This document shows, one piece after another, positions 21,615 through 33,027 of a stretch of 64,000 nt of DNA. The translations under genes and the position numbers were made by a program. Positions within the stretch are counted from its first letter, which is position 1. The number at the start of each line of letters is the position of its first letter. The notes below the pieces were generated by a model. It was given only the letters and a program-made list of their open reading frames with translations, was not told where the DNA came from and made no database searches. The DNA is taken from contig PUDQ02000076.1 in NCBI GenBank assembly GCA_002964805.2, positions 172,019-236,018 on the forward strand, written 5' to 3'. The DNA is from Trametes villosa (Eukaryota > Basidiomycota > Agaricomycetes > Polyporales > Polyporaceae).

Positions 21615-24600
21615 ATGCAGGCGCGGACGACGGCACTCGATCAAGCGTGGCAGTGGAAAGAGCGCGACCACTCCATCTCGTCTGTCATCGACGAAGTGAA
21701 CGGGGAAGGATGGACCCGCGCCTCGTCCTTCCCCTCCGAGATCCACGTCGAGCTCATCAAGGCGGATCGCATACCAGATCCGTTCATAGGCTTCAACGAG
21801 CATGACGTGCAGTGTAAGGCTCTGCTTGGCTTACGGGTCAACGAAAAGTGCTCACTGTTACATGATGTTCACAGGGGTCGGTGAGCGCGAATGGCTCTAT
21901 TATACCACGTTCGAGTTAGATGCAGAAAGTAGCAGGCGAGACTACTTCGAGCTGAGTTTCGAAGGATTGGATACGGTCTGCGATGTCTACCTGGTTAGTG
22001 TGAACCTTCAGCCATGAAGCTAGTTCACCGACCACTAGATGACGGACAGAATGGCGTTCGAATCTTAGCGACGGACAACATGTTCTGCGAATATTCGGTA
22101 CGCCATCATCACCCCACCTTCACCAAGGCTTCAAGCTAGATATCGGTACAGGTTGCCGTCTCCAAGTCATCACTCAAGGAGTCTAGCAATAGTCTCCTCC
22201 TGCATTTCAAGTCCACGAAGCTCGTCGCGAAGGAGCTGGAGGCGCGGTACGGCCGCGTGCGCGCAGGCTCGACCAACCTAGGAGATCCTAGCCGAGTATA
22301 TCTGCGCAAGGCCCAGTACTGCTGGAGGTCAGTCCTACAACGCACCATAAAGATATCCGCTCAATCCGTCGTCATAGGTGGGACTGGGTATGCCTAACCC
22401 GGCGCATCCCTCATTGCTAGCAACTGAACGCTCGTAACTCCAGGGTCCTGAACTGATGACCTGTGGGCCGTACCGCCCCATCAAGCTACTCGCATACAAC
22501 ACGCGTATCGCGACCGTTCACGCCCACGCCACAGTATCTCCCTCTCCGGAGCTCGCTGCCTCCCTCAAGGTGGACATAGCGCTGGCTGGAGATGTGTCGG
22601 CAGTGCGAATGCTCCGGATTTGCGTACTTGACGGCGAGCGGGTAGTCGAAAGCCGCGTCGACCATCTCGAGGCACCGCTGCGAGAGCCGAGGATGACTCT
22701 GGACGTCCTGGTCAACTGTGAGACTTCTTCACAGGGACCCGTGCGGCTGTGGTGGCCGGTCGGGTATGGAGAGCAACCGCTCTACGACGTGGTTGTCGAG
22801 ATTTTGTCAGCCGTACGTCCGTCCCCTCATGGTTTCTGAGGTGTTGTTCTGACTATTTGCACAGGCACAGAAATCCGAAATGCTGGACAGGCAAACGCAG
22901 AAGATTGGTTTCCGCCGCGTCGAACTCGTCCAGGAGCCGCTGCAGGAGCCCGACCGCCACGGGAAGGGCACGACATTCCTCTTCGAAGTGAACGGCGTGC
23001 GGATGTTCATGGGTGGTATGCCCCTCGGAGGACCTATCTCTTGACATCCATTCACTGACCTTCACGATGTTTGACCATGGCAGGCTCGAACTGGATACCC
23101 GCCCATAGCTTCCTCACCAAGCTGCGCAAAGACGACTACCGTGCGTGGCTCACGCTGTTGCGCGACGGCAACCAGAACATGGTGCGCCTCTGGGGCGGGG
23201 GCGTCTACGAGCCCGACTGCTTCTACGACATCTGCGACGGTGCGTGACCGCTCTCTATCGTGTCGCACGAATAGCTGTGTGCTGAGCCCAAAGCGTCATT
23301 TTACAAATCAACAGAGCTAGGTATACTGGTGTGGCAAGACTTCCAGTTCGCCTGTGGTGTCTATCCAGCACATAAAGAGTTCGTCGAGAACGTGCGGAAG
23401 GAAGCCGAGGGCGCGGTTACCCGACTGCGGCACCATCCGTCGCTCGCGCTGTTCTGCGGGAATAACGAAGGTCAATTCATGCACTGAACGGGCCCACCAA
23501 AGCCACAACATCCACACTGACAGATTGAGACAGACTATCAACAAGTTCTTCAATGGGGCGGTATGCAATTTCCCTCCTTCTCTTACGGTTCTGCCCGATC
23601 CTGACGTATGCCACCAGATGTCGCCGACCTCCCCGCGCGCGTTCTCTACGAGGACGTCCTACCGGGGATCGTCGCCGCACTGTGCGACGTCCCGTATCAC
23701 CGCGGCTCGCCGTACGGCGGAGAAGGCTGGGACACGTCCGACCCGACTGTCGGCGACATCCACCAGTGGGATATCTGGGCAGGCAAAGAACGCCCGTGGC
23801 AGGGGTATGCGTTCCGGAACGGACGTTTCGTGAGGTATGTGGGCGTGTGGCCCTGGTCACCAATGTCAGTCGCTAACAGCAGTGTGGCGGATGGGCAGCG
23901 AGTTTGGCGTGCCGTCATTCCCGAATATCAAGACGGTCGACTATTGGCTTAATGGGGACGTCGAGGAGCGCTGGGCTCAGTCACGGCTCATGGCGCAACA
24001 CAACCGTGCGGGCAACCACGAACGGCGCTTTGCGATCGTCATGAACGAGAATTTCAGGCTGACCGGCGACCCCGAAACGTGTGTATAACGTTCCAATAGC
24101 GCAGGTTCGCTGAGCACTCAAGCACAGGCTCTGTCAGGCATATCTATAACACACAGATCATGCAGTCAGAGGCGGTTAGCCTAGCGTACAGGATGTGGCG
24201 GCGCGAATGGAGAGGGCGGGGAAAGGAATACGTGAGCACTGCCCCGACCTTTCCCACCGAGGATCCAGGACACTCATGATGAGCATGGCCAGACTGCCGG
24301 CGCGCTCATATGGCAGCTCAATGACTGTTGGCCGGTCACATCGTGGTCCATCGTCGACTTCTTCGTGAGTGTTCGCTTGATGGTCTCCCGCCACCCCGCG
24401 CTAAACTGCCCGCAGAGGCGCGCGAAACCGGCGTATTACACCATCGCGCGAGAGTTGAGGCCGATCACGGTCGGCATTATCAGGACTGTCAGTCCATGGC
24501 CATGCTGCGCTTCAGCAGCGCTCAGCTCATCGAATTTCGTCTGTCCACACAGGTGACCCAAAACCGAGACAACGATCGCCCAAAGCAGGTACGTACAGAT

Positions 24601-25272
24601 CCGTGCGCGCGCGGGCGATCTGCCACCCCTCCATGCAATATCAATATAACCGCGCCTTCTTCCACCCTACGACAGTTCTACGAATTCGGCGCGTTCCGCT
24701 CAGTGGGCGCGACGATCGAGGTCTGGGGGACGAACCGCACCCTCGAGGCGCGCGCGGTGCGCCTCGAGCTCCGCTGCTTCGACCTGCGCTCGCCGTGGAC
24801 GCACACCCAGAGCATCGACGCGGTCCTGCACCCGAACCAGTCGACCGAGCTTCTCGCCATCCCGTGCCCGTGCCCGCCGCTTCCCGAAGGCGAAGGCACG
24901 GCCGCGCGGGTCACCACCTCACACTCCGTTGTCGTCGGCGCGCGTCTTATCGCGCGCGAATCCGGGGACGTCCTCGCGCGCTATGCTGACTGGCCGCAGC
25001 CGTTCCGGCACGTCGACTTCCCTGACCCCGCGCTCCGGGTCGACATCGACTGGGGGACGATCACTGTGAGCGTGGAGAGGCCGGTGAAAGGCTTGTTCTT
25101 TACGCTGGACGGTGGCGATGGTTCTGGGGCGTACAAGGAGGCGGTGTGGAGCGACAATGCTCTGGATGTTCTCCCTGGGGACCCGCAGACGGTAGAGGTG
25201 CGTGGATTGGAGGGGCAGTGGGAACAAGTGAGGGCGGCGTACATGGGCTGTGAACGGGGAAGAAAAGTGTGA
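21615..25272 (+). CDS. Beta-mannosidase, GH2, 892 aa
   Basis: Removes terminal beta-D-mannose from manno-oligosaccharides (EC 3.2.1.25). Seventeen exons: 21615-21813, 21875-21993, 22050-22097, 22152-22327, 22378-22387, 22444-22812, 22865-23015, 23084-23239, 23315-23470, 23534-23560, 23618-23834, 23899-24078, 24138-24231, 24293-24364, 24416-24487, 24553-24588 and 24676-25272, totalling 893 codons. The galactose-binding-like N-domain has SEIHVELIKADRIPDP, FEGLDTVCDVYL and HFKSTKLVAKELEARYG. The barrel has GGSNWIPAHSF, acid/base Glu461 in GNNE and nucleophile Glu544 in VSEFG. A 10-nt exon (22378-22387) encodes WDW before GPELMTCGPYRP. No signal peptide is visible, so the enzyme may act inside the cell on imported oligosaccharides. 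Confidence 0.93.
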
Positions 25273-25946
25273 GGAGCGAAGGCAGACGGCAGGTCAGTAT
25301 TTCGAGCGATTGTGGGCGGTCTACAATTGATCACGCACCTAGTTTCTGAGTCACACAATGTGCTACCGACTCTGAAGACAAATTCCACTCGGTTCTCGAG
25401 ACGTTTGCGCGAAGCTAGCGATCGCGCCTGAACAGATGCTGTGTCAGCTTATGACGCAAGTGAGCTATTGGTCTTCGGACTTTGGCTAAGACTCGAACTC
25501 CTAGACTAGCAATGAGAGTTCGACAATTATTCGTGTCCCCATCCTTCATCATGGTCAACGAGCGCACTATGCGGTTTAGGACGGTGGTTCAACGTTCAGC
25601 CGTCAGTCTTGGAGGTTGTCAGCACCGGACGCCCACGATGAGCTGGACTATTCATTCTGGCACGTAGCGAATTACCTTCTGCATCCTTTCAGCACGACAT
25701 GCAAGACTCAACAGCGAACTTGCTGACCAACCTACCTCATTAGCCCGACTTTTCGGCAGATGACAGAAGACTCTGCAGTACCATGGAGTGTGCCCGCGTA
25801 GACGCTTCCGGGAAACGGGATGTAGCGCCGGGTGCGATGCTGGACGTGTTCTAGCGCAACAAAATGCCTCGGGCATGACGAGGTCGCCCGAAAGACGTCT
25901 TCAGCACTACCCGTAGAAGGCCGTACGTCGAGGTGTGCGTCGGGAG
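25273..25946. other. Intergenic region, no gene seen
   Basis: Between two plus-strand genes. It should hold the beta-mannosidase 3' end and the promoter of the dehydrogenase. No supported coding frame. Confidence 0.45.
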
Positions 25947-25953
25947 TATATAA
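25947..25953 (+). promoter_or_regulatory. TATA box of the short-chain dehydrogenase gene
   Basis: TATATAA 60-66 nt before the ATG at 26013. Confidence 0.6.
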
Positions 25954-26012
25954 CTGGGAAAGTGCGTCCTGTGCAGATCGTAACAACTTTCCTCAGAGCA
26001 CGCAGATACACC

Positions 26013-27035
26013 ATGACATCGCCTAGAGTTTGGCTCAGTAAGTGCACGACACATATCCTCGAAAGTGCGCTCACCACTTCGACAGTCACCGGAACGTCGA
26101 CCGGCCTCGGCAGAGCACTGGCCGAACTCGTCCTCGCAAAGGGCGAGATCGTTGTCGCCACCGCCCGGCGCACAGAGCCTCTCGACGACCTGAAGGCGAA
26201 GTACCCCTCCTCCTACCTCCTCGTCCTCAAGCTGGATGTCAGTAAGCCCGACGAGATCACCGCCGCCTTCGCACAGGTCAAGACCACATTCGGCCGGCTG
26301 GACGTCGTAGTGAACAACGCGGCGTGGGGCACGTTCGGCGAGGCCGAGTCCACGAGCGAGGCGGACGCGCGCGCGATGTTCGACACGAACTTCTGGGGCG
26401 CCGCGAATGTCTCGCGCGCGGCGGTGGCGTTCTTCCGCGACGTGAACGCGCCCGGAGCCGGTGGACGGCTCATCCAGATTTCGTCCGTGGGCGGGTTCGT
26501 CGGCCTCCCCGGTTTGAGCTACCACAGTGCATCCAAGTTCGGTGCGTGCTCGCCTCTGGTTCGGGTCCTGGATGTTACTGAGCAGATCACCCATTTGGCA
26601 GCGCTGGAGGGGCTCACCGAGGCGATCGCGGCGGAGATTGACCCTGCTTGGAACATTAAGGCGAGTGCCATGATTCCTCCCGCATCGCTCGACCGCTCGA
26701 CCGCCACTTACCGGGCTACTCCCCTTCAGATCACGCTCATCCAGCTCGGGTCGTTTGCCACCGAAGGCGTGCAAAAAATCATCTGGCAGCCCCCGCACCC
26801 GGCCTACAGTTTGCGGCCCGTCCACGCCATGCGGAACGGATGGCGCGAGTTCGTCCCTACGGGTAACGTTCAGGCGGCGGCGGAGGTGTTGAACGCCGTT
26901 GCGGAGTTGCCGGACCCTCCTCTCCACATCCCTCCGGGCGAAGACGCGGTGAGGTTGGTCAAGGAGAAGGTCGTCAAAGTGGCTGCCGAAGTCGAGAAGT
27001 ACGGATATCTGTCCAACGACGTGAATAGAGGATGA
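26013..27035 (+). CDS. Short-chain dehydrogenase/reductase, NAD(P)-dependent, 281 aa
   Basis: Four exons: 26013-26037, 26086-26541, 26602-26660 and 26730-27035. The Rossmann motif TGTSTGLG starts at residue 10, NNAAWG follows, the catalytic Ser is in ISSVGG, and Tyr154-Lys159 form YHSASK. Length and the LIQLGSFATEG block fit classical SDRs of the type common in fungal secondary and lipid metabolism; the substrate is not predictable. The third intron (26661-26729) begins with GCGAGT and ends with CAG, a GC-AG intron. It is 69 nt and in frame, so read-through would add 23 residues (ASAMIPPAS...) that relatives lack. Confidence 0.9.
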   Translation: MTSPRVWLSKCTTHILESALTTSTVTGTSTGLGRALAELVLAKGEIVVATARRTEPLDDLKAKYPSSYLLVLKLDVSKPDEITAAFAQVKTTFGRLDVVVNNAAWGTFGEAESTSEADARAMFDTNFWGAANVSRAAVAFFRDVNAPGAGGRLIQISSVGGFVGLPGLSYHSASKFGACSPLVRVLDVTEQITHLAALEGLTEAIAAEIDPAWNIKASAMIPPASLDRSTATYRATPLQITLIQLGSFATEGVQKIIWQPPHPAYSLRPVHAMRNGWREFVPTGNVQAAAEVLNAVAELPDPPLHIPPGEDAVRLVKEKVVKVAAEVEKYGYLSNDVNRG

Positions 27036-28520
27036 GAAATGCTAATGAGGGCAGTAACTTGAGGGCACGGCGTTGTATCTACCAAATTATCGATCCTCCT
27101 TCCGCATGGCAAGCTCAGCCAATGTGTTGTGCACGTTCGCGGTACGGTCCCGTACGCTGAGGCTCGAGGGACAGCTTGTTATAAGTACTGAGGTAGTTGT
27201 ACTCGTAGTGACAAATGACTACTAAGCGTGGGAATACCGGAGTTTCAGATCGGACCTGCGGCATTTAACGCGTACATCGAGCTGAACACGACCACCATGC
27301 TGCCTTCATGTTAGAATTGTGTCCGACGCTCTTGCATCTGGGCTTCTAGGCAAGAAGAGGGAAACGCGGCTCGGTTTTTATCTCATCTCACAGCTTCTAG
27401 CCTGGAGAAAGAAGGGCATAAGTCAGGTAAGTGACGGTTTGAAACTCCGATGGACTTCTGCGTCTCCGCAACCGGGACCTCTTTGCAAAAGATATTCTCC
27501 CGCTGCTCCCGTACGTTGTACCACGCAGGAAGTTGAACGCCTGCTGTCTCCACCCTCCGTTCACAAGCCTATTCTCGAACTGTCGTCACTAACCATAGCT
27601 CGCTTCAATATCCTGAGAATTACACTGGCAGCGTGACACGGCTGTTTGCGTGGGTATTTGCTACGTAGTAGGTTTCCGCGAACCAAGGACCTCACGCAAT
27701 AGCTGCACATATGCACATGTGAGCAAATGGTTCGTAGCCCCGACAATGGCGGAGCAGTGGGTGTCTTTACGTATGCGCATGAACTCAACGACACATAGGT
27801 GAGTGGGGCGTTCAACTCGTGATTGTACTGAGGATCAGTCTACAGGTGTTCATGCCATACCGATTTCGAATTCTGGGGGCTGGATCTCAGCATCGTCGAT
27901 GGCGGTCGCTCCTGCAGATCGAACGACGAGGGCAAGGTCCCAGGAACCGGAACGATGGCGTATTCATCGCTTCCCGGTGGGCCTTCCCCGCCGACTGCAT
28001 CGCGGGCGGTCGTTGTGTGGCTGCTGGCGCCTCGGCTCGGCCCCGACGGAGCCAGCGAAGCATGCTCTGTGCGGTGCGTGGGCATTAACGTCCAACCGCT
28101 GTTGACAGTCGAATTGCTGAATCTGCGCCGAGATCCATGCATTACGTGGCTGAGAGGGTATGTGCTCGACGAATGCTGCGGCAGCTGTCCGTTCTTCCTC
28201 CATCAGGCCGAATGACAAGCTGTCCGCGCTTGACGGATGCACCCAACCAGGTCAGTTCTGTCACTTGGATCTGTCCATTCCCAAGCAATATCGAGCAGGA
28301 ATCACCGCTCCGGCGACGGGCGATGTATGGACCCCCGCTTTCTCGACATCCTGGATGGACCGGTGCCGCTGATAGCTACCCCGCCTTCTCGCTACCCGCC
28401 TCCGCGCTGACAGCTCTTCCGACGTGCCACGGAGCTGGATCCCACGAAGCCGTCTCCTGCGAAGAGTCATGCTCCTAATCTCCTGGGCGATCTCCGTAGA
28501 CAACTCCGGGATGGCATATA
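27036..28520. other. Intergenic region, no gene supported
   Basis: 1.5 kb. Several minus-strand ORFs of about 100 codons (28575-28261, 28242-27964, 28142-27840) overlap one another in different frames with Arg-rich, Ser-rich composition. I could not join them into one protein-like frame. They may be chance or the remains of a dead gene. Confidence 0.4.
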
Positions 28521-30219
28521 ATGTCTGCTCTCGCATACGTACCCAGCCTTCCGCCCCCGCCTGGTTCCACCTCAACTCGCTCCGCGGCTGAGCACCACCT
28601 TATCTCCGCCATGGAGAAATGGCCAGTAGACGCGTCCTCGACCCACGTCAATGACGGCTCGATACTAGCAATGGCTCAAGAAGACGACTCTGACGCAGAG
28701 AAAAGCTCTATGAACCCTGGAACCTCACTACCAACATATCCGGATGGTGGTCTTCAAGCCTGGTTAACGGTCTTCGGGGCCTTCCTCGCTCTTTTCTGCA
28801 CGTTCGGACAGCTGAACTCGTTCGGCACGTTCCAAACATGGTACGCCGAACACCAGCTTCGCGAGCTTCCACCATCAACGATCGCATGGATCGGGTCGAT
28901 ACAACTATGGATATTCTTTTTCTCGGTAAGCCATACACTACCACGGCCGACAGCCATTAATATGAAGAACCTTTGAGCAGGGCGGCTTCATTGGCCGATT
29001 ATTCGATGCGTACGGCCCTCGCGTTATCATGATCCCCGGGACCGTCGTACTGGTGTTCAGCACCATGATGACGAGTCTCTCCTCCAAATACTACCAATAC
29101 GTTCTCACACAAGGTATCCTGTTCGGGCTCGGGGTGGGGATGATGTACGCTTCATGAATCTAGCTCTTATCGGACACTTTTGAGACTTGACATCTTGATA
29201 GGTTCTATCCTTCCCTTGCCGCCATCTCGACACATTTCGCCAAATACCGGGGAACCGCGCTCGGCGTCGCCATCGCGGGTTCTGGCGTAGGTGCGACGCA
29301 TTCCGTCCCTGCTCCACTCCGGTATTCAATCATATCCTCCAGGCGGAGTCGTGTATCCCATCATGTTCCAGCACCTGTTTGAACACGTGGGGTTCGGCTG
29401 GGCAGTCAGAATCTCGGGCTTCATCTCGCTGGCCGCATGCTGCATAGCCGTGGCCACGATCACCAGCCTCCGTCCACCCGTGCAGTCGAAGGCGCCTCTT
29501 CTCGACCTCACGCTATTCAATGACATTCCGTTCGTATTGATGGTAGGAGGGAGCATCCTAATATGTCTAGGTCAGCGTTACATTAGCTCTGCGACTTTGC
29601 GCAGTTCATCTCGCTTACGCGTAAATTTAGGGCTGTTCATCCCTTTCTTCTACATCGCCGATTACGCCAAGGACCAACATATCTCTTCAAATACGGTGTT
29701 CTATGTCCTCTCCGCCATGAACGGCGGTGGGATCCTCGGTCGTCTGGCCCCGCCTCTGCTCTCAGATGCCGTCGGCCGCTTCAACGTTATGGTGCCATGT
29801 GCGCTCCTCATGGGCCTCTCCGCGCTCGTCTTCTGGATATTCGCACATTCACTCGTCGCCATCATCCTCTTTGCGGTCGTCTACGGCTTCTTCTCGGGGG
29901 CCTTCATCGCGATGCTCATCCCCTGCGTCGCGCAAATATCACGCATAAACGAAATCGGCACCAAGATCGGCGTCCTATACAGCATCATTTCGTTCGCGTG
30001 AGTTTTCATGGTCTTCCGTATCCGCAGGAGCGAGAACGCTCATGCCCCGCGTTTCATAGCGCCCTCGCGGGCGGCCCTGCGGCCGGTGCGCTTCTGAGGG
30101 CAGGACACGGCTCGTATACGGGCATGATCGTGCTCTGCGGCGTCTCAAACGTCGCCGGGGCGCTGTTCATGCTGGGGGCACGGCTTCGCCTGGACCGCCG
30201 GATCTTGCTAGTGGTATGA
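28521..30219 (+). CDS. MFS transporter, monocarboxylate-permease type, copy 1, 470 aa
   Basis: Exons 28521-28925, 28981-29144, 29202-29290, 29343-29570, 29631-29997 and 30060-30219. After about 70 polar residues comes the fungal MCT-type start YPDGGLQAWLTVFGAF, then twelve predicted membrane segments, including GGFIGRLFDAYGP, GVAIAGSGVG and MNGGGILGRLAPP. Such permeases carry monocarboxylates or related small acids across the plasma membrane; the substrate is unknown. The neighbour at 31111-32821 is a tandem paralogue with the same introns. The start is open to doubt: TATAATG overlaps the ATG at 28521, so the in-frame ATG at 28611 (MEKWPVD) may be the real one, giving 440 aa. Confidence 0.88.
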
Positions 30220-31110
30220 TGTGGGCGGGACGGCCTCCGGACGCTCCAAGACTCGTGTTTGCAACGCTGTATCGTTAGTGCGCTCATACATATTAGCATA
30301 GGGCTTACCTCTTGTGACGTGCTGCGTGCGCGGTGGTCTGGGCGGGCCCGGGGGGCGTGCATGAAGACGCGGGCGAAGCGAACGACGGGAGAACTTCCTG
30401 ACTGAGTCGCTGACTAGCGTTTACGCGCGAGCGTGGTCATTTGACCGCCCGGAGATCAAACCCAGGAAGACGGGGCGAGTGCAGTCTTTTCCCTCAGCCG
30501 TGGCCATTTCTGACCTATTTACAACTTACAGGACGGAAAAAGATGGCGACGAGGCCGTTCAGCGAGCTCATTCCCGTTACTGAACGGCAGGTACACAGGG
30601 CACTAGCTACCGAGGCGCGACGCCCTGAAAGCCGCTTCTGTGGCCGTGGCCGTTACGAAACTCAAATGAATGCCGGTCGGCCGCGCCCCCGCGTGCCCGC
30701 ACATTTGGAGTTTCGCTTCCGCATGCTACGTACTGTGCCCTCCAGCGGAACTGCGTTCTCTGGTTCTCTGCCGGCACCATCGATTTATGGTGAGCCCTTT
30801 CCGCTTGTAGAGCGGCGCACGACTCATCGTGGCGCACCCTTTACTCGCGCTTACTCTCACGAAGCGCGAGCGTGATCTAGGAGAAGCCGGTCCTGTCCGC
30901 CTTCTGGACTGGTGCGTCCGGCCGAGTGCTATTTCTCCCTCGCCCGCGCGGCGAACACGGCGCGCGCGCCCCCCGTGCGCAGGGGTGGCCAATTCCGCGG
31001 TGTGTATCAACACGCACACGCACGCGGCGGCTCGCTTCGCCTATATCACCCTGCGCGAGTATGAAGCGGATGCCCCGCAGAACCAGAAACCCCCTCTCGA
31101 GCCGTCCACG
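30220..31110. other. Spacer between the tandem MFS genes
   Basis: About 890 bp. It is GC-rich near the right end and should hold the promoter of the second transporter (TATATC near 31041). ORFs here are not protein-like. Confidence 0.45.
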
Positions 31111-32821
31111 ATGCCGCCGCTCGTCAGAACCGCCTCGATTTCCGAGTCCGTGTCCGCGTCCTCGCAGGCGGAAGCCCTCCCAGACAAGGAATCCGCCACT
31201 AGCACAGTGTCGACTCTCCAACTTCCCAGCACTCCCGAGCCCAAGTCCGCGGAGAGCCTCGGATACTCCCCTCCAAATTCCCCACAGGCCCTACAGGACG
31301 CGTCGGAGTACCCGGACGGCGGGCTGAAGGCGTGGCTCACTGTTTTCGGCGCGGTGCTCGCGCTTTTCTGCTGCGGCCAGCTCACGGCATTCGGTGCGTT
31401 CGAGACGTGGTATGCCCAAAACCAGCTCCGCGACCTGCCCGCGTCGACGATCTCGTGGATCGGATCACTGCAGCTGTGGATATTGTACTTCTCGGTGAGC
31501 CTCAGTCTCATTTTCATCTACAGTGTGCGCAGTGAGACGTCCCGCTCACTTCCCGGGTGTACAGGGCGGTTTCCTCGGGAGGATATTCGACGCGTTCGGG
31601 CCCCATGTCATCTTGATCCCAGGGTCGATCTTGCTCGCCGTGGCAACGATGCTGACGAGCGTATGCACTGAGTACTACCAGTTCTTGCTGGTCCAGGGCT
31701 TCCTGACGGGTCTGTCTTACGGCATGCTGTGAGTACCCATGAAGGCCCTATAGCCGTTCCCTTCCCGCTCATCCGTCGGTACAGGTTTTACCCGACGTTT
31801 GCGTCCATCTCTACGCATTTCCGGAAATACAGAGCCACGGCCGTCGGTATTGCTATCGCAGGCTCCGGAGTAGGTGAGCTATCCTTTATATAATCTCGCG
31901 TTCTCGTTGAAGCTCACCATCTTCCGCAAGGGGGCGTCGTTTTCCCAATAATGTACCGACAACTCTTCGCCCAGATCGGCTTCGGCTGGGCGGTGCGAGT
32001 GTCGGGCTTCATGTGTATTGTGCTCTGCACCGTGTCGTGCGCCACGATCACGAGCCGCATCCCTCCGGGGCGCAAGAACGCCAGCCTGATACCGAGCGCG
32101 AAGGTCATCCGCGACCGGCCGTTCGTGCTGCTCGTTGCAGGCTGCCTCCTGGTTAACTTCGGTACGCAAATACAACGCGCCTTACGCTGTAGTACCTAGG
32201 ACTAAACGCTTGTAATCGCAGGCCTCTTCATCCCCTTCGTATACCTCGCGAACTACTCCATATACCGCGGCGTATCCTCCGGCACCTCCTTCTACATCAT
32301 CTCCGCGATGAACGGCGGCAGCATCGTCGGCCGCATCGCGCCCGCCTTCCTCGCCGACGTGGTCGGACGCTTCAACATCGCCGTCCCGAGCACGCTCCTC
32401 ATGGGCGTGCTCGCGCTAGCCTTTTGGAGCGCGGCCCGCTCGCTCGTCGCTATCGTGCTGTTCGCAGCCGCGTACGGCTGCTTCTCGGGAGCGTTCCTCG
32501 CGATGCAGATCCCGTGCATCGCGCAGATCTCGGACATCGAGGAGGTGGGGACGCGCATCGGGATCCTGTACAGCGTCGCGTCGTTCGGGTGAGTGGTTCT
32601 GTGCAACCTGGCTTGGAGAGTGGATGCTGAGCGCTGAACACTTGCTCACGCACTTTTGCAGAGTCTTGGCAGGCAGTCCTGCGGCCGGCGCTGTGTTGAA
32701 GGCTGACCAGGGGAACTACATTGGTATGATCATCCTATGCGGCATCGTGAACCTCCTTGGGTCGTCACTTCTTTTATGTTCCAAGTATGCTGTGAATCGG
32801 AAGCTCCTTGCTCGTGTCTAG
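31111..32821 (+). CDS. MFS transporter, monocarboxylate-permease type, copy 2, 464 aa
   Basis: Exons 31111-31494, 31565-31728, 31785-31873, 31931-32161, 32222-32588 and 32662-32821. Exons 2, 3, 5 and 6 have exactly the same length as in copy 1 (164, 89, 367 and 160 nt) and exon 4 differs by one codon, so the pair comes from a tandem duplication. The protein has a polar Ser/Pro-rich N-terminus, then YPDGGLKAWLTVFGAV and twelve membrane segments, with MNGGSIVGRIAPAF and GNYIGMIILCGIVN near the end. Substrate unknown; it probably overlaps with that of copy 1 or has been split between them. The ATG at 31111 follows CCACG and is preferred over upstream in-frame codons. Confidence 0.9.
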
Positions 32822-33027
32822 GTATTGTGGAGTATAGATGTGTGTCTATCATGTTGTAAAATGCTTCTCGGGGTAGATAGGCGTATCGTAGAAGGCTCAT
32901 GTCGTAGATACATATGTACTTGAATGTACCCATAAATAATACGTCGCAACAATAAGCCGGATCCCAGCTCCAGTTGGGTATCAAGGATGGTGTAAGGGGA
33001 TAGGAGGTTCGTTGAGTCACGCTAGGA

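Noticed and set aside
23899..24231. First impression of a frameshift in beta-mannosidase near ETC-VYN
   Set aside because: Using the donor GTGTGT at 24079 and the acceptor at 24137 gives ETHIYNTQ in frame, so the gene is intact.
11896..25272. Idea of a co-regulated carbohydrate gene cluster (GH35, phytase, GH2)
   Set aside because: The genes are on both strands, separated by an unknown gene, and no shared promoter motif was found; proximity alone is weak evidence.
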